Origin: Clostridia bacterium | GTDB taxonomy: Bacteria > Bacillota_A > Clostridia > TANB77 > CAG-508 | DNA length: 14,030 bases | Assembly (NCBI GenBank): GCA_022791475.1 | Contig: JAAVZD010000031.1 | Coordinates: 1 to 14,030 of the forward strand | Direction: 5' to 3' | Made by a program: the position numbers and the translations under genes | The notes under the pieces: model-generated | What the model saw: only the letters and a program-made list of their open reading frames with translations | Database searches by the model: none | What the model was told of the DNA's origin: nothing | Shown here: piece after piece, positions 1-7,769 of the stretch | How positions within the stretch are numbered: the stretch's first letter is position 1 | How the letters are laid out: each line of letters begins with the position of its first letter

Positions 1-1
1 A

Positions 2-1498
2 CAAAAATTATTTTTAAGAAACTTTTGTAAAGATAACAACATACAAGTATATGATGACTACACAGATGACGGAGTTTCTGGAGCAACATTCGACAGACCA
101 GACTTTAATAGAATGATAAAGGACATTGAAAATAAGAAAATCAATTTAATAATAGTAAAAGACTTATCAAGGTTTGGAAGATTATCAAGTAAAATATCGT
201 ATTATTTAGAAGAATTTTTCATTGAAAAAGGTGTAAGATTTATAGCAGTAACAGATGACATAGACACAGGGCATATTGAAACATTAGAAGAAATGGTACA
301 ATTCAAAGCATTTTTTAATGAATGGTTTTTACGAGACACATCAAGAAAAGTAAGGAATGGAAAGAAAACAAGAGCAAAAGAAGGAAAAGTAATGACAACA
401 TATCCAACTTATGGCTATAAAAAAGATCCATTAGACTATAACCATTATGTAATAGACCAAGATATAGCACCAATCGTTAGAAGAATATTTATGTTAGCAC
501 GAAATGGAATGACACCAACAGAAATAGGAAAAATACTAACAGATGAAAGAACTTTAGTGCCATCAGAAATAGTTGGAAACGGACATACAAGAAAAGATGG
601 AATAAAGCGAGGTTGGAACAGAAATACAGTAAAACGAATATTGCAAAATGTAACTTATCTAGGTTGGGTATCAAATGGAAATACGAAAAAGATAAACTAT
701 AAAAGCAAAAAAACAATGATAATGCCAAAAGAAGATAGAATAATTGTAAAAGGCATGCACACACCAATTATTGATGAAGAAACATTTAATATAGTACAAG
801 ATATGATAAAAAGTCGAACAGGAGTAAGAACAAAGTCTTATGATTGGTTATTAAAAGGATTAGTATGTTGCAAAGAATGTGGCAAAAAATTAAGTCTAGT
901 ACCACAAAAGCATCCAAACAAAACGACATTTTATTTAAGGTGTAATACCTATGCAACAAATACACATTTAGGATTATGCACACTACACAGCAACAATTTA
1001 GAAAAAGTAACAGACTTTGTAATTGAGCAAATAAAAAACAGATGTAAAGAATTTTTAAATGAAGAAAAATATACTAAAATGGCAAATACATCAAAAGACA
1101 AGATAATCCAAGATAGGTTTAATGTAAAAAATGAAATTCTTATTTTAGAAAAGAAAGTTAAAGATATAAACAAGCGAATAGACAAGTTATACGAAGATAA
1201 ATATAAAGGACTATTTGAAGATGAAGATTTTACAAGACTGTATTCAAAACAGATAGAAAATAGAAAACAAGCAGAAGAAAGAATAAAGCAGTTACAAGAA
1301 TTAGAAGAAAAAGAAGATAGTTCAATAGATATAAATAAACTTGTAAGCGATTTTGTAAATATGAAAGAAATAACAAGAACAATGCTTGTATCTTTAGTAG
1401 ATAAGATAGAAATATCAGAGAACAAAGAAATAACGATATATTATAAATTCAATATTTTAAATATGGGAAATGAAAATAAATTACAAAATGTTGGCTAA
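2..1498 (+). CDS. Large serine recombinase, N-terminus outside the window
   Basis: The reading frame is open from base 2, so the ATG at 113 is internal and the gene begins upstream of the window. The visible protein (498 codons) starts in the resolvase catalytic domain (YTDDGVSGATFDRPDF, then VKDLSRFGR and FNEWFLRDTSRKVRNG). It continues through a Recombinase domain (YGYKKDP, IVRRIFMLARNGMTP, NRNTVKRILQNVTYLG), a zinc ribbon with cysteine codons at 866, 869, 878, 941 and 977, and a long charged coiled coil. The C-terminal stretch around VSLVDKIEI is common in Tn/ICE-type recombinases. The catalytic serine lies in the missing part. Such enzymes integrate and excise phages, ICEs and transposons at short att sites, usually next to their own gene. 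The stop codon is about 35 bp from the broken prepilin-like gene that follows, which suggests that gene is the target. Family assignment is firm; element type is unknown. Confidence 0.93.
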   Translation, partial: QKLFLRNFCKDNNIQVYDDYTDDGVSGATFDRPDFNRMIKDIENKKINLIIVKDLSRFGRLSSKISYYLEEFFIEKGVRFIAVTDDIDTGHIETLEEMVQFKAFFNEWFLRDTSRKVRNGKKTRAKEGKVMTTYPTYGYKKDPLDYNHYVIDQDIAPIVRRIFMLARNGMTPTEIGKILTDERTLVPSEIVGNGHTRKDGIKRGWNRNTVKRILQNVTYLGWVSNGNTKKINYKSKKTMIMPKEDRIIVKGMHTPIIDEETFNIVQDMIKSRTGVRTKSYDWLLKGLVCCKECGKKLSLVPQKHPNKTTFYLRCNTYATNTHLGLCTLHSNNLEKVTDFVIEQIKNRCKEFLNEEKYTKMANTSKDKIIQDRFNVKNEILILEKKVKDINKRIDKLYEDKYKGLFEDEDFTRLYSKQIENRKQAEERIKQLQELEEKEDSSIDINKLVSDFVNMKEITRTMLVSLVDKIEISENKEITIYYKFNILNMGNENKLQNVG

Positions 1499-1540
1499 AT
1501 TTAAAAAAATAGTCATAACGGAATATTAGGACAATAATAG
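1499..1540. other. Probable element/host junction (candidate attR)
   Basis: Between the recombinase stop and the first bases that translate as prepilin core (ACA at 1534, then ATA ATA GTA TTA) lie about 35 bp that fit neither gene. In the prepilin frame they contain stops at 1510 and 1516. Prepilins of this type normally have a further hydrophobic stretch and the cleavage glycine just upstream, and these are missing. A junction between integrated element and host gene is the simplest explanation. The exact crossover cannot be placed without the other end of the element or an empty site. Confidence 0.4.
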
Positions 1541-2952
1541 TATTAATAATATTAGCAGGAGTAGGAATAAACTTAAGTTTAGGAGAAAATGGAATATTTA
1601 ATAGAGCAAAATATGCAAAAGAAAAATATATTAATTCTCAAATTTCAGAAGAAGAACAATTAAAAGAATTATATAAAGAACTAGGATTATTAGGAGAACT
1701 ACCAGAAAATACACCTGAAATAGAAAAAGGAACAATAGTAAAAACTCCAAATAAATGGGAAAGTAGTACACCAGCATATGTGTCAACACAAACAGGAGAA
1801 GAAATAGTAGCATCAAAAAAGGTAGCTACAGTATATGCAGTAAGTGTAGGAGAAGGAAAAAGTGTACCAGTACCAATAGGCTTTTATTATGTAGGGGGAA
1901 ATTACGAAACGGGAGTAGTAATATCAGATAATAAAGAAGATAAATATGAAAAAGGAAAAGATAAAACCACACATGAATATTCAGAAAAGCTAAAAGGGAA
2001 TCAATTTGTATGGATACCATGTACAATAGATACTTATAGAAAAATAGATTGGAAAAAGGAAAATGCAAAATGGGATATGGAAACACATACAGCAGAATAT
2101 GCACAAATAGAAAAATATAGTGGATTTTATATAGGAAGATATGAAGCAGGAGTAGGAACATTAAATAAAGAAAAGAAAGCAAATAATGAAGAGAATCCAT
2201 TTGATTATAGTGTAACATTTGATGAAAATGCATCATTATATGAAGATGTAGGAATACAAACGGGACTAAATGGATGGGAATACCAAAATTATAATTATAC
2301 AGCACGCCAAATAGGGACACCAGTAACAACAGGAACAAATAAAGCAACAGGAAATATAGTAGTAAAAGCAAATAGTATACCATATTATCATGCAGATTAT
2401 TATACAGCCGTAGAAATGAGTAGAAGACTATACAGTAATAATGCATATGTAAAAAGTGGACTAGTAACAGGAACAATGTGGGACATGATGCTAAAATATA
2501 TGAAAGAGACAGGAAATGTAGATATAGAAAGTTCAAGTTGGGGGAACTATGATAATATATCATTAACAGATTTAAGAGGATATTATACAAATGTAACATA
2601 CTCAACAACTGCAGGTGTAGCAGGAGCAACAAATGGATTTAAGAGTTGTGAAGGCTTAACAAATACAAATTCAGGAACAAACTCATGGGTAATATTAACA
2701 ACAGGAGCAACAGAACAAGTAAAGAAAATGAACTTATATGATGTAGCAGGAAACCTTTTTGAATGGACAACAGAAACAGCATATTTAGACAATTTAGATT
2801 ATAATATGAATGTAAATTATAATTCATACATGCTTCGTGGTGGTTCTTTCGACGAGGCATGCACGACCTACCCGACGACCTTCCGTGCTTACGATCATGC
2901 GCCTGTTACCTACACTAATGGCGGGTTTCGCCTTGCACTTTACCTTCAGTAG
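1519..2952 (+). CDS. DGR-type variable protein: prepilin-like stem plus FGE/C-type-lectin-like domain, 5' end lost
   Basis: The frame opens after a TAA at 1516 and has no ATG, TTG or GTG until a GTG at 1780, which lacks a ribosome binding site; starting there gives 390 residues. The codons before it (1534-1779) are still protein-like: TIIVLIILAG then LGENGIFNRAKYAKEKY. This is the second half of the hydrophobic prepilin helix common in clostridial surface proteins; the leader, cleavage site and start codon are gone. The body is like formylglycine-generating enzyme / sulfatase-modifying factor proteins: FVWIPC, YSGFYIGRYEAG, YYTAVEMSRRLY, GTMWDMMLKYM, YDVAGNLFEWT, and finally RGGSF...GFRLALYLQ. 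Proteins of this fold are classic DGR targets that display a variable ligand-binding face. I infer a surface-displayed, diversified pilin-like adhesin, now separated from its 5' end by the upstream recombinase element. As it stands it may be silent. Confidence 0.8.
   Translation, partial: RNIRTIIVLIILAGVGINLSLGENGIFNRAKYAKEKYINSQISEEEQLKELYKELGLLGELPENTPEIEKGTIVKTPNKWESSTPAYVSTQTGEEIVASKKVATVYAVSVGEGKSVPVPIGFYYVGGNYETGVVISDNKEDKYEKGKDKTTHEYSEKLKGNQFVWIPCTIDTYRKIDWKKENAKWDMETHTAEYAQIEKYSGFYIGRYEAGVGTLNKEKKANNEENPFDYSVTFDENASLYEDVGIQTGLNGWEYQNYNYTARQIGTPVTTGTNKATGNIVVKANSIPYYHADYYTAVEMSRRLYSNNAYVKSGLVTGTMWDMMLKYMKETGNVDIESSSWGNYDNISLTDLRGYYTNVTYSTTAGVAGATNGFKSCEGLTNTNSGTNSWVILTTGATEQVKKMNLYDVAGNLFEWTTETAYLDNLDYNMNVNYNSYMLRGGSFDEACTTYPTTFRAYDHAPVTYTNGGFRLALYLQ
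2836..2949 (+). other. Variable region (VR) of a diversity-generating retroelement target
   Basis: At the CGT codon at 2836 the composition changes abruptly. I count 63 G/C in these 114 bases (55%), against roughly 30% in the rest of the gene. Thirteen of 38 codons end in C (TTC, GAC, TGC, ACC, TAC and others), whereas the preceding codons end almost only in A or T. NNC codons are what adenine-directed mutagenesis of AAC codons in a template repeat leaves behind. The protein frame (RGGSF, FR, then GGFRLAL at the very C-terminus) matches the usual VR position in C-type-lectin-fold targets. The less mutable 3' end, around GGGTTTCGCC, may be the initiation-of-mutagenic-homing site. The template repeat is not in the window. 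Confidence 0.8.
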
Positions 2953-3023
2953 AACTGAACGCTTACAGGCGATGCACTTATTATAGTTTGTTAATAATTT
3001 ACGAAGCTATGTATAAAAATATA

Positions 3024-3053
3024 TTAAGGCTAAAAATCAATTTTTAGCCTTAA
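3024..3053 (+). terminator. Perfect 14-bp hairpin downstream of the variable gene
   Basis: The arms TTAAGGCTAAAAAT and ATTTTTAGCCTTAA (3024-3037 and 3040-3053) are perfect inverted repeats with a 2-base centre. The hairpin lies about 70 bp after the stop of the variable gene. No clean T-run follows, so it may be a weak terminator. DGR target genes often have a hairpin or cruciform just after the VR that aids retrohoming, but this one is farther away than is typical. Confidence 0.5.
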
Positions 3054-3075
3054 ATAAAATACAAAGGAATAATAA

Positions 3076-3117
3076 ATGGGAGAAATAAAAAAAGTACTTA
3101 CGTTAATACCAAAATAA
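3076..3117 (+). CDS. Possible 13-codon peptide or gene relic
   Basis: A short frame, MGEIKKVLTLIPK, starts 8 bases after an AAAGGA that could act as a ribosome binding site. It stops at 3115 and no longer frame resumes downstream. It could be the stub of a lost gene or chance. I do not recognise it. Confidence 0.15.
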   Translation: MGEIKKVLTLIPK

Positions 3118-3119
3118 GA

Positions 3120-3140
3120 AACATATATTCAATATATGTT
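3120..3140. promoter_or_regulatory. Perfect 10-bp palindrome
   Basis: AACATATATT and AATATATGTT flank a single C at 3130. The palindrome lies 16 bp before a TTGACA at 3157 that has only a poor -10 (TATACG at 3179). It could be an operator-like site or a short hairpin. AT-rich DNA yields such palindromes easily, so function is unproven. Confidence 0.25.
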
Positions 3141-3239
3141 AGAATTAATAATAAACTTGACACATAAAAAAAGTTTAGTATACGAAATAAATATAAATTA
3201 TCTAAGAAAAAATAAAACAAACAAAATTTCATAAAACCA

Positions 3240-3268
3240 TTGACAAAACAAAAGTTCATATATATAAT
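3240..3268 (+). promoter_or_regulatory. Consensus sigma-A promoter upstream of recN
   Basis: TTGACA (3240-3245), a 17-bp spacer and TATAAT (3263-3268) match the consensus exactly. Transcription would begin near 3275, leaving a leader of about 140 bases before the recN ATG. No LexA-type GAAC...GTTC operator is visible here, although recN is often damage-inducible in other Firmicutes. Confidence 0.75.
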
Positions 3269-3270
3269 AA

Positions 3271-3400
3271 TTTATGCAAACAATATTTTGCATAAATTTT
3301 TTTGCCTAGTAATAATCTTTAAACAATAGTAAATAAAAGTTGCATATCAGATAAATATAAAAAATACTATTATTACATGCAATTTTTAATCGGCAAAAAA
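3271..3400 (+). promoter_or_regulatory. Structured recN leader with terminator-like hairpin
   Basis: TTTATGCAAA (3271-3280) pairs with TTTGCATAAA (3287-3296) and is followed by seven T, so it looks like a terminator. Beyond it, TTTTTTGCC (3298-3306) pairs with GGCAAAAAA (3392-3400), enclosing AAAAGTTGCAT (3335-3345) paired with ATGCAATTTTT (3377-3387, one G-U). The RBS AAGGAGG follows at once. The ATGCAA/TTGCAT motif occurs four times, so alternative pairings are possible. From the 3240 promoter, part of the first arm would not be transcribed. The structures are seen; regulation is inferred. Confidence 0.35.
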
Positions 3401-3417
3401 TATTAAGGAGGTATTTT

Positions 3418-5047
3418 ATGATTTCAACAATAAATATAAAAAACATAGGAATAATAGATGATTTAAGTATAGATTTAAACCAAGGTTTTAACGTTTTAAC
3501 AGGTGAAACAGGAGCAGGAAAAACATTAATAATAGATTCACTTCGGAATAATATCAGGAGGCAGATTTTCAAAAGAAATGATAAGAAAAGGAGAAGATCA
3601 CTCATATATAGAAGTATGTATATACTTGCCAGAAAATGAAAATTCAATAGAAGGTAATATAATAGTTTCAAGAGAGATATATTCAAATGGTAGAAACTCA
3701 TGTAAAATAAATGGAAGGTTAGTTACTGTAAATGAATTAAAAGAATTCATGAAAAATATAATAGATATACATGGGCAAAATGATAACCAAACAATACTAG
3801 AAAAAAGTTCACATATAGGTTATCTAGATAGTTTTATAGGAAAAGAAATTAGTGAATTAAAAGAAAAATATAGAATTTTATACAATAAATACAATGAAAT
3901 AAGAGAAGAACTAAAAAATAATTATGGAGATGAAAAAGAAAGACAAAGAAAACTAGATTTATTAAAATATCAATATGACGAAATAGAAGCTTCAAGCTTA
4001 AAAATAGGAGAAGATGAAAAATTAGAAGAACAAAGAAAAATAATATTAAACTCCGAAAAAATAACAGAAAATTTAAAAATAGCAGATGAAGCACTAAGTA
4101 TTCAAACAATTGACGGTATAAATATATCAATAAAAGCACTAGAAAAAATAGAAAACATAGATAATATATATAATGAAAAACTATCACAAATAAAAAGTAT
4201 ATATTATGACATACAAGAGCTTGCAAGAGATATATCAAGCCTAAATACAGATATTTTCTTTGATAATGAAGAAAGAAACCAAATAGAATCAAGATTAGAC
4301 TTAATATTTTCATTAAAAAGAAAATACGGAAACACTATAGAAGAAATAATAAAATATAAAGAAAGCCTAGAAAAAGAAATTTATGAAATTGAGAATGTAG
4401 ATGAGAGAAATACTAAATTAAGAAAAGAAATTCAAGAAATAGAAAAACAGATGTCAACTTTAGCTAATCAAATGAACAAAATAAGAATAGAAAAATCAAA
4501 AACACTATCAGAAAAAATAAATATAGAACTAAAAGATTTAGAGATGTCAAATGCAACATTTAATAGTAAAGTAGTATTTAATGAGAATAATGAATTTAAT
4601 AGAAATGGTCTAGACAATGTAGAATTCTTAATAAAAACAAACATAGGAGACGAAGAAAAACCACTAATAAAAATAGCATCAGGAGGAGAAATGTCAAGAA
4701 TAATGCTAGCAATAAAATCAGTACTAGCCAATGTAGACAAAGTACCAATACTAATATTTGATGAAATAGATACAGGAATAAGTGGAAAAGCAGCAAAAGC
4801 CGTAAGCGAAAAAATGAGAAAAATAGCAAACAGTCATCAACTATTAGCAATAACACACTTAGCAAATATAGCAGCAAAAGCAGACCACAACTACTACATA
4901 TCAAAAATAGTAGAAAACGAAAAAACAAAAACAACAGTAAAAAAACTAACAGAACAAGAAACAATAGAAGAAATAGCAAGAATATCAAACGGAGAACTAA
5001 CAAAAATAGCACTAGAACACGCAAAAGAGCTAAGAAGTTGGAAATAA
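3418..5047 (+). pseudogene. recN: RecN DNA repair ATPase, split by a single-base frameshift
   Basis: RecN is an SMC-like ATPase of double-strand-break repair. The start is fixed by AAGGAGG at 3405 and ATG at 3418. Residues 1-42 read as RecN (NIGIIDDLSIDL, Walker A GETGAGKT, then LIIDSL). At 3541-3544 (CTTC) there is one base too many: the natural continuation (GIISGGRFSKEMIRKGED) begins at GGA 3545 in the next frame and runs to the stop at 5047. That frame carries HGQNDNQTIL, a long coiled coil, the ABC signature SGGEMSRIMLAIK and Walker B ILIFDEIDTGISG. Joined, the product is about 544 residues, normal for RecN, with no other lesion. Without correction, translation stops at 3639 after 73 residues. 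A sequencing or assembly error or a very recent mutation is more likely than old decay; no slippery run suggests programmed frameshifting. Confidence 0.88.
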
Positions 5048-5052
5048 AAGAT

Positions 5053-5087
5053 AAATGTAGTGTTAGCAATTGGCCAACACTACATTT
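5053..5087. terminator. Bidirectional terminator between convergent genes
   Basis: AAATGTAGTGTT (5053-5064) pairs perfectly with AACACTACATTT (5076-5087) across an 11-base loop. It is followed by a T-rich run on the plus strand and by ATCTTTTATTT on the minus strand. It sits between the end of recN and the 3' end of the minus-strand gene, so it can serve both. Confidence 0.75.
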
Positions 5088-5090
5088 ATT

Positions 5091-5489
5091 TTAATTATTA
5101 AAAAAAATTTCCAATTTTTGAGCTAGTTGTTTAGATTGCATATTTGGATTCTCTGATAGAAATTCTTTTGCTTTGTTAGTTATAATACTATAAATCTCTT
5201 CATCTGAATAAAAACATTTAAATGTTTTATAATTAAAAGCATCTAAATCAATATGATTAGGAATTTCTCGAAGTTCATGTGGAACATTATAGTACTTTCC
5301 ACAAAATAGACATTTAGACCAAACAGCATATCCAGGATTGACTCTTGCAACTATAATAATATTATGCTCACAATTTTCTTGTAATTTTTCTAACTCTGTT
5401 TTTAATTCTCGCTTTTTCTTTTCTATTATTGCTAATTCATTACAGAGTTCTTCAGACCGAGAAATATTATCAAATAATAGTTTACACAT
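5091..5489 (-). CDS. Hypothetical protein with coiled coil and zinc-ribbon-like cysteines
   Basis: This 132-residue protein is read toward recN. Its start has a good RBS (AAAGGGGGA on the minus strand, ending about 7 bases before ATG). Residues 10-38 form a charged helix likely to be a short coiled coil (EKKKRELKTELEKLQ). Then come C40-x-H42 and, after 17 residues, C60-x-x-C63 in KCLFCGKYY, a plausible single zinc site. The C-terminal third is helical (SDEEIYSIITNKAKEFL, then QLAQKLEIFF). There is no signal peptide or membrane segment. I do not recognise the family. It is the only minus-strand gene here and is monocistronic, with an AT-rich upstream region shared divergently with the lysS promoter. 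Confidence 0.75.
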   Translation of the reverse strand: MCKLLFDNISRSEELCNELAIIEKKKRELKTELEKLQENCEHNIIIVARVNPGYAVWSKCLFCGKYYNVPHELREIPNHIDLDAFNYKTFKCFYSDEEIYSIITNKAKEFLSENPNMQSKQLAQKLEIFFNN

Positions 5490-5649
5490 AAAATATCCCC
5501 CTTTAATATAATTATATTTTAGGTTACATTACCAATAAAACTTTTAATATAATATCACAGTTATGTAAAATAATCAGGTTTTTATAAGAAATGCTTTACA
5601 TATTTTATTATTTAAATATAAAACATTCTTAAAATATAACTTGAAACAG

Positions 5650-5678
5650 TTTACATTTATCCTATTTTAATATATAAT
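5650..5678 (+). promoter_or_regulatory. Sigma-A promoter of lysS
   Basis: TTTACA (5650-5655), 17 bp and TATAAT (5673-5678). Transcription would start near 5685, about 35 bases before the lysS ATG, with the RBS AAGGAGAG at 5704. There is no room for a T-box, so no tRNA-sensing leader is expected. Confidence 0.7.
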
Positions 5679-5719
5679 ATAAACGTATAATTTTAAGAAA
5701 AAGTAAGGAGAGATTAAGA

Positions 5720-7207
5720 ATGGAAAACAACCAAGAACCAGAAGTAGATTTAAACCAATTATTACAAATAAGAAGAGATAAATTAGCAAAACTAAAAGCT
5801 GAGGGAAAAGACCCTTTTGAAATAACAAAATTTAATAGAACACACACAAGTAAACAAATTGTGGAAAACTATGATGAATTAGAAGGAAAAGATGTAACCG
5901 TTGCGGGAAGAATAATGGGAAAAAGAATAATGGGAAAAGCATCATTTTGCCACATTCAAGATGGAGAAGGAAAAATACAAAGTTATGTAAGTATAAATGA
6001 ATTAGGAGAAGAAAGTTACAAACAATTCAAAGAAGACGATATAGGCGATATTATAGGAATAACAGGTTTCGTATTCAAAACAAGAACAGGAGAAGTATCA
6101 ATACATGCTAAAGAAGTAACTCTACTTTCAAAATCATTAAGACCATTACCAGAAAAATATCATGGACTAAAAGATACAGACCTAAGATATCGTCAAAGAT
6201 ATGTAGATTTAATAGTAAACCCAGAAGTAAAAGATACCTTCTTAAAAAGAATACAAATTCTTAGGGAAGTAAAAAACATATTAAATGAAAAAGGATACTT
6301 AGAAGTAGAAACACCAATATTAAATACAATAGCAGGTGGAGCAACTGCACGTCCATTCATAACACACCACAATACATTAGATATGGACATGTACCTAAGA
6401 ATAGCAAACGAACTATACCTAAAAAGGTTAATAGTAGGAGGATTCGACAAAGTATATGAAATGGGAAGAATGTTCAGAAACGAAGGAATGGATATAAAAC
6501 ACAATCCAGAATTCACAAATATAGAATTATACTCAGCATATGAAGACTACAACGACATGATGGATATAACAGAAGAAATAATATCAAAAGTAGCATTAAA
6601 AGTATTAGGGACAACAAAAATAACATATCAAGGAACAGAAATTGACCTAACACCATCATGGAAAAGAATATCAATGATAGATTCTATAAAAGAAGTAACA
6701 GGAGTAGATTTTAGTAAAATAGAAACAGACGAAGAAGCACTAAAAGTAGCAAAAGAACTAAAAGTAGAAATAGACGAGTTAAAACTAACAAGAGGAGAAA
6801 TAATAAATCAAATATTTGAAGCAAAAGTAGAAGAAACGCTAATACAACCAACATTCATATATGACTACCCAGTAGAAGTATCACCACTAACAAAAAGAAA
6901 ACCATCAGACCCACGCCTAACAGAACGTTTCGAAATATTTATAGGAACAAGAGAATATGGAAATGCCTACTCAGAATTAAACGACCCAATAGACCAATAT
7001 GAAAGATTCAAAAAACAAGTACAAGCAAGAGAAGCAGGAGACGAAGAAGCAAACATGATGGATGAAGACTTCATAAATGCCCTAGAATATGGAATGCCAC
7101 CAACAGGAGGTTTAGGAATAGGAATAGATAGATTAGTAATGCTACTAACAGACTCAGCATCAATAAGAGACGTACTACTATTCCCAACTATGAAACCTTT
7201 AAACTAA
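5720..7207 (+). CDS. lysS: Lysyl-tRNA synthetase, class II
   Basis: Charges tRNA-Lys with lysine in the cytosol. At 495 residues it has normal bacterial length. The order is standard: an N-terminal helix ([20 protein letters not shown]), an OB-fold anticodon-binding domain at about residues 57-143 ([31 protein letters not shown]), then the class II catalytic core. Motif 1 lies around [12 protein letters not shown], motif 2 is [20 protein letters not shown], and motif 3 is [13 protein letters not shown] near the C-terminus. The start is supported by an AGGAGAG 9-10 bases upstream and by its own promoter. The next genes follow closely (a 40-codon frame directly at the stop), so read-through into them is likely. 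No anomalies were seen. Confidence 0.97.
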   Translation: MENNQEPEVDLNQLLQIRRDKLAKLKAEGKDPFEITKFNRTHTSKQIVENYDELEGKDVTVAGRIMGKRIMGKASFCHIQDGEGKIQSYVSINELGEESYKQFKEDDIGDIIGITGFVFKTRTGEVSIHAKEVTLLSKSLRPLPEKYHGLKDTDLRYRQRYVDLIVNPEVKDTFLKRIQILREVKNILNEKGYLEVETPILNTIAGGATARPFITHHNTLDMDMYLRIANELYLKRLIVGGFDKVYEMGRMFRNEGMDIKHNPEFTNIELYSAYEDYNDMMDITEEIISKVALKVLGTTKITYQGTEIDLTPSWKRISMIDSIKEVTGVDFSKIETDEEALKVAKELKVEIDELKLTRGEIINQIFEAKVEETLIQPTFIYDYPVEVSPLTKRKPSDPRLTERFEIFIGTREYGNAYSELNDPIDQYERFKKQVQAREAGDEEANMMDEDFINALEYGMPPTGGLGIGIDRLVMLLTDSASIRDVLLFPTMKPLN

Positions 7208-7330
7208 ATGAAAGAAAAGTATGATAATAAAGGAGAAAATTTACAGAAATGTGGAATTATCGATAAAGATGGAAAGTTAGCTCCACCATACAATGGTCAA
7301 AAAGTACACGATACTGATTTTACAAGATAA
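7208..7330 (+). CDS. Small 40-residue protein, unrecognised
   Basis: The ATG immediately follows the lysS stop. The frame reads MKEKYDNKGENLQKCGIIDK and then DGKLAPPYNGQKVHDTDFTR before TAA. The sequence before its start is AT-rich with no clear ribosome binding site, so translation would depend on coupling to lysS. The mixed, polar sequence (IDKDGKLAPPYNGQ) looks like real protein rather than random frame. It could be a small gene or a fragment of a larger one. Function unknown. Confidence 0.4.
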   Translation: MKEKYDNKGENLQKCGIIDKDGKLAPPYNGQKVHDTDFTR

Positions 7331-7360
7331 CAAAAACAAATTTGCTATGAAGGTGATAAA

Positions 7361-7753
7361 ATGGAAGAAATAATTGGATATGACTGTGATGGAAATGAAA
7401 TAGAAGAATATAGAATATTAAGAGCACCATTTTCAGAACTTGTAGAAGACTGGAGCCAAGTACCAAATTTAGACCCAAGATTTTATTGCGCAGTAAAAGC
7501 AAAAGATAATAAATATTACTTAATAAGTGCGTATGATCATTGGAGAACAGAAGAAATACGAAGGTTTGAAAATTTAAAAGATGATGACGAAATACCTACA
7601 ATAGTAAAGAATATAGAAGAAGCAGAAGAATATGAAGTAGCTAGTGATGTGTATAATGATAAATGGTATTATGAATTTGATAAAAAAAAGTTATTTCAAA
7701 AACTTAATAGTATATTAATGAACAGAAAAATAGATAATGGAATAGAAAAATAA
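7361..7753 (+). CDS. Acidic hypothetical protein
   Basis: This 130-residue protein has an AAGGTGA about 4 bases before its ATG and lies 30 bp after the small 40-codon frame. It is acidic and rich in aromatics (DWSQVPNLDPRFYCAVK, YYLISAYDHWRTEEIRRF, YEVASDVYNDKWYYEF), with no signal peptide, membrane helix or recognisable catalytic motif. It is likely a soluble cytosolic protein. Its place between lysS and a membrane protease, together with the preceding small frame, suggests a small accessory insertion in a housekeeping operon. An immunity-type or phage-derived role is possible but unsupported. Confidence 0.7.
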   Translation: MEEIIGYDCDGNEIEEYRILRAPFSELVEDWSQVPNLDPRFYCAVKAKDNKYYLISAYDHWRTEEIRRFENLKDDDEIPTIVKNIEEAEEYEVASDVYNDKWYYEFDKKKLFQKLNSILMNRKIDNGIEK

Positions 7754-7769
7754 ATAAGGAGAAAAAAAT

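Noticed and set aside
113..115. ATG at 113 as the start of the recombinase
   Set aside because: The frame is open to base 2 and the upstream residues (YTDDGVSGATFDRPDF) are conserved recombinase sequence.
1826..2632. Long minus-strand frame opposite the variable gene
   Set aside because: Leucine/tyrosine-rich low-complexity translation typical of the antisense of AT-rich, ATA/GAA-rich coding sequence; no RBS.
4596..5069. Minus-strand hydrophobic frame opposite recN
   Set aside because: Shadow of the recN coding frame, again almost pure Leu/Phe/Val, without start signals.
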